NCBI GenBank assembly: GCA_946409885.1
Contig: CAMJYF010000174.1
Coordinates: 1 to 5,054 of the forward strand
Length of the DNA stretch: 5,054 nt
Direction of reading: 5' to 3'
From: an uncultured Clostridia bacterium
Lineage (GTDB): Bacteria; Bacillota; Clostridia; Oscillospirales; Acutalibacteraceae
The notes beneath the pieces are model-generated. The model was not told the origin of the DNA. It searched no databases and saw only the letters and a program-made list of their open reading frames with translations. Shown here one piece after another: positions 5,026-5,054 of this stretch (the first letter of the stretch is position 1; the number at the start of each line of letters is the position of its first letter). The position numbers and the translations under genes are program-made.

Positions 5026-5054
5026 CCTTCGCGGCAAACGGTCCGCGGAAGAAA
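5026..5054 (+). terminator. Probable second terminator hairpin T2, cut by the window end
   Basis: CTTCGCGG (5027-5034) pairs with CCGCG-G-AAG (5043-5051), with one bulged G at 5048 and an 8-nt loop CAAACGGT. Beyond a C-A mismatch, TT at 5024-5025 can pair with AA at 5053-5054, so the stem may continue past the window and invade the 3' arm of P2 as T1 does with P1. The T-run that would prove termination is not in view. Confidence 0.5.

Larger units (their letters stand above)
4933..5054 (+). promoter_or_regulatory. ANTAR-type antitermination leader RNA (continues beyond window)
   Basis: This is the 5' leader of a gene outside the window. It has two hexanucleotide-loop hairpins (4937-4954 and 5008-5023) built on a near-identical direct repeat, GGCAACGGCGTCTTT and GGCAAAGGCGTCTTT. 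The loops AACGGC and AAAGGC both carry A at position 1 and G at position 4, the conserved bases of RNA targets of ANTAR-domain proteins such as EutV and NasR. The first hairpin shares its 3' arm with an intrinsic terminator, so the two folds exclude each other. The binding protein would then stabilise the hexaloop fold and allow read-through. In Clostridia such proteins (for example NitR next to glnA) are linked to nitrogen metabolism, so an ammonium or glutamine gene downstream is a reasonable guess, not an observation. Confidence 0.78.

Overview
The window comes from a GC-rich bacterial chromosome. The best guess is a clostridial (Bacillota) lineage, perhaps of the Oscillospiraceae/Ruminococcaceae type. 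The evidence is indirect: a clostridial-looking CarB and DapF, the DapL route to diaminopimelate, a strong AGGAGG ribosome binding site, and a leader RNA with the hexanucleotide-loop hairpins read by ANTAR-domain antiterminators, which are common in Clostridia. No rRNA, tRNA or phage gene is present to fix the taxonomy. All coding capacity is on the + strand.

Region 1 (1-2543) is the 3' four-fifths of carB, the large subunit of carbamoyl phosphate synthetase, which feeds pyrimidine and arginine synthesis. Its N-terminal ~209 residues lie before the window. Region 2 (2544-2837) is a 294-bp gap packed with secondary structure. It holds four short hairpin repeats, two on the + strand and two on the - strand, in the nested order A-B-B'-A'. 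Each begins with GTAGC followed by a 7-bp stem. This is the architecture of REP elements (GTAG head plus palindrome) arranged as a BIME-like cluster. The AT-rich core between the arms has a possible weak promoter.

Region 3 (2838-4816) is a translationally coupled pair, dapF and a dapL-type aminotransferase, whose stop and start overlap as ATGA. Together they would perform consecutive steps: tetrahydrodipicolinate to LL-diaminopimelate (DapL), then to meso-diaminopimelate (DapF), for lysine and peptidoglycan. The aminotransferase is shorter than classical DapL and has lost its usual DG(A/S)K signature.

Region 4 (4817-5054) holds a terminator for the dap pair, then a strong promoter (TTGACA, 16 bp, TATAAT) and the start of a leader RNA. 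The leader has two hairpins with 6-nt loops carrying A at position 1 and G at position 4, the ANTAR target signature. The 3' arm of the first is shared with an 11-bp intrinsic terminator. The second is followed by another hairpin that runs to the window edge. This looks like an antitermination switch for a gene lying beyond the window, plausibly one of nitrogen assimilation. It is the most interesting part of the window, together with the REP-like cluster.
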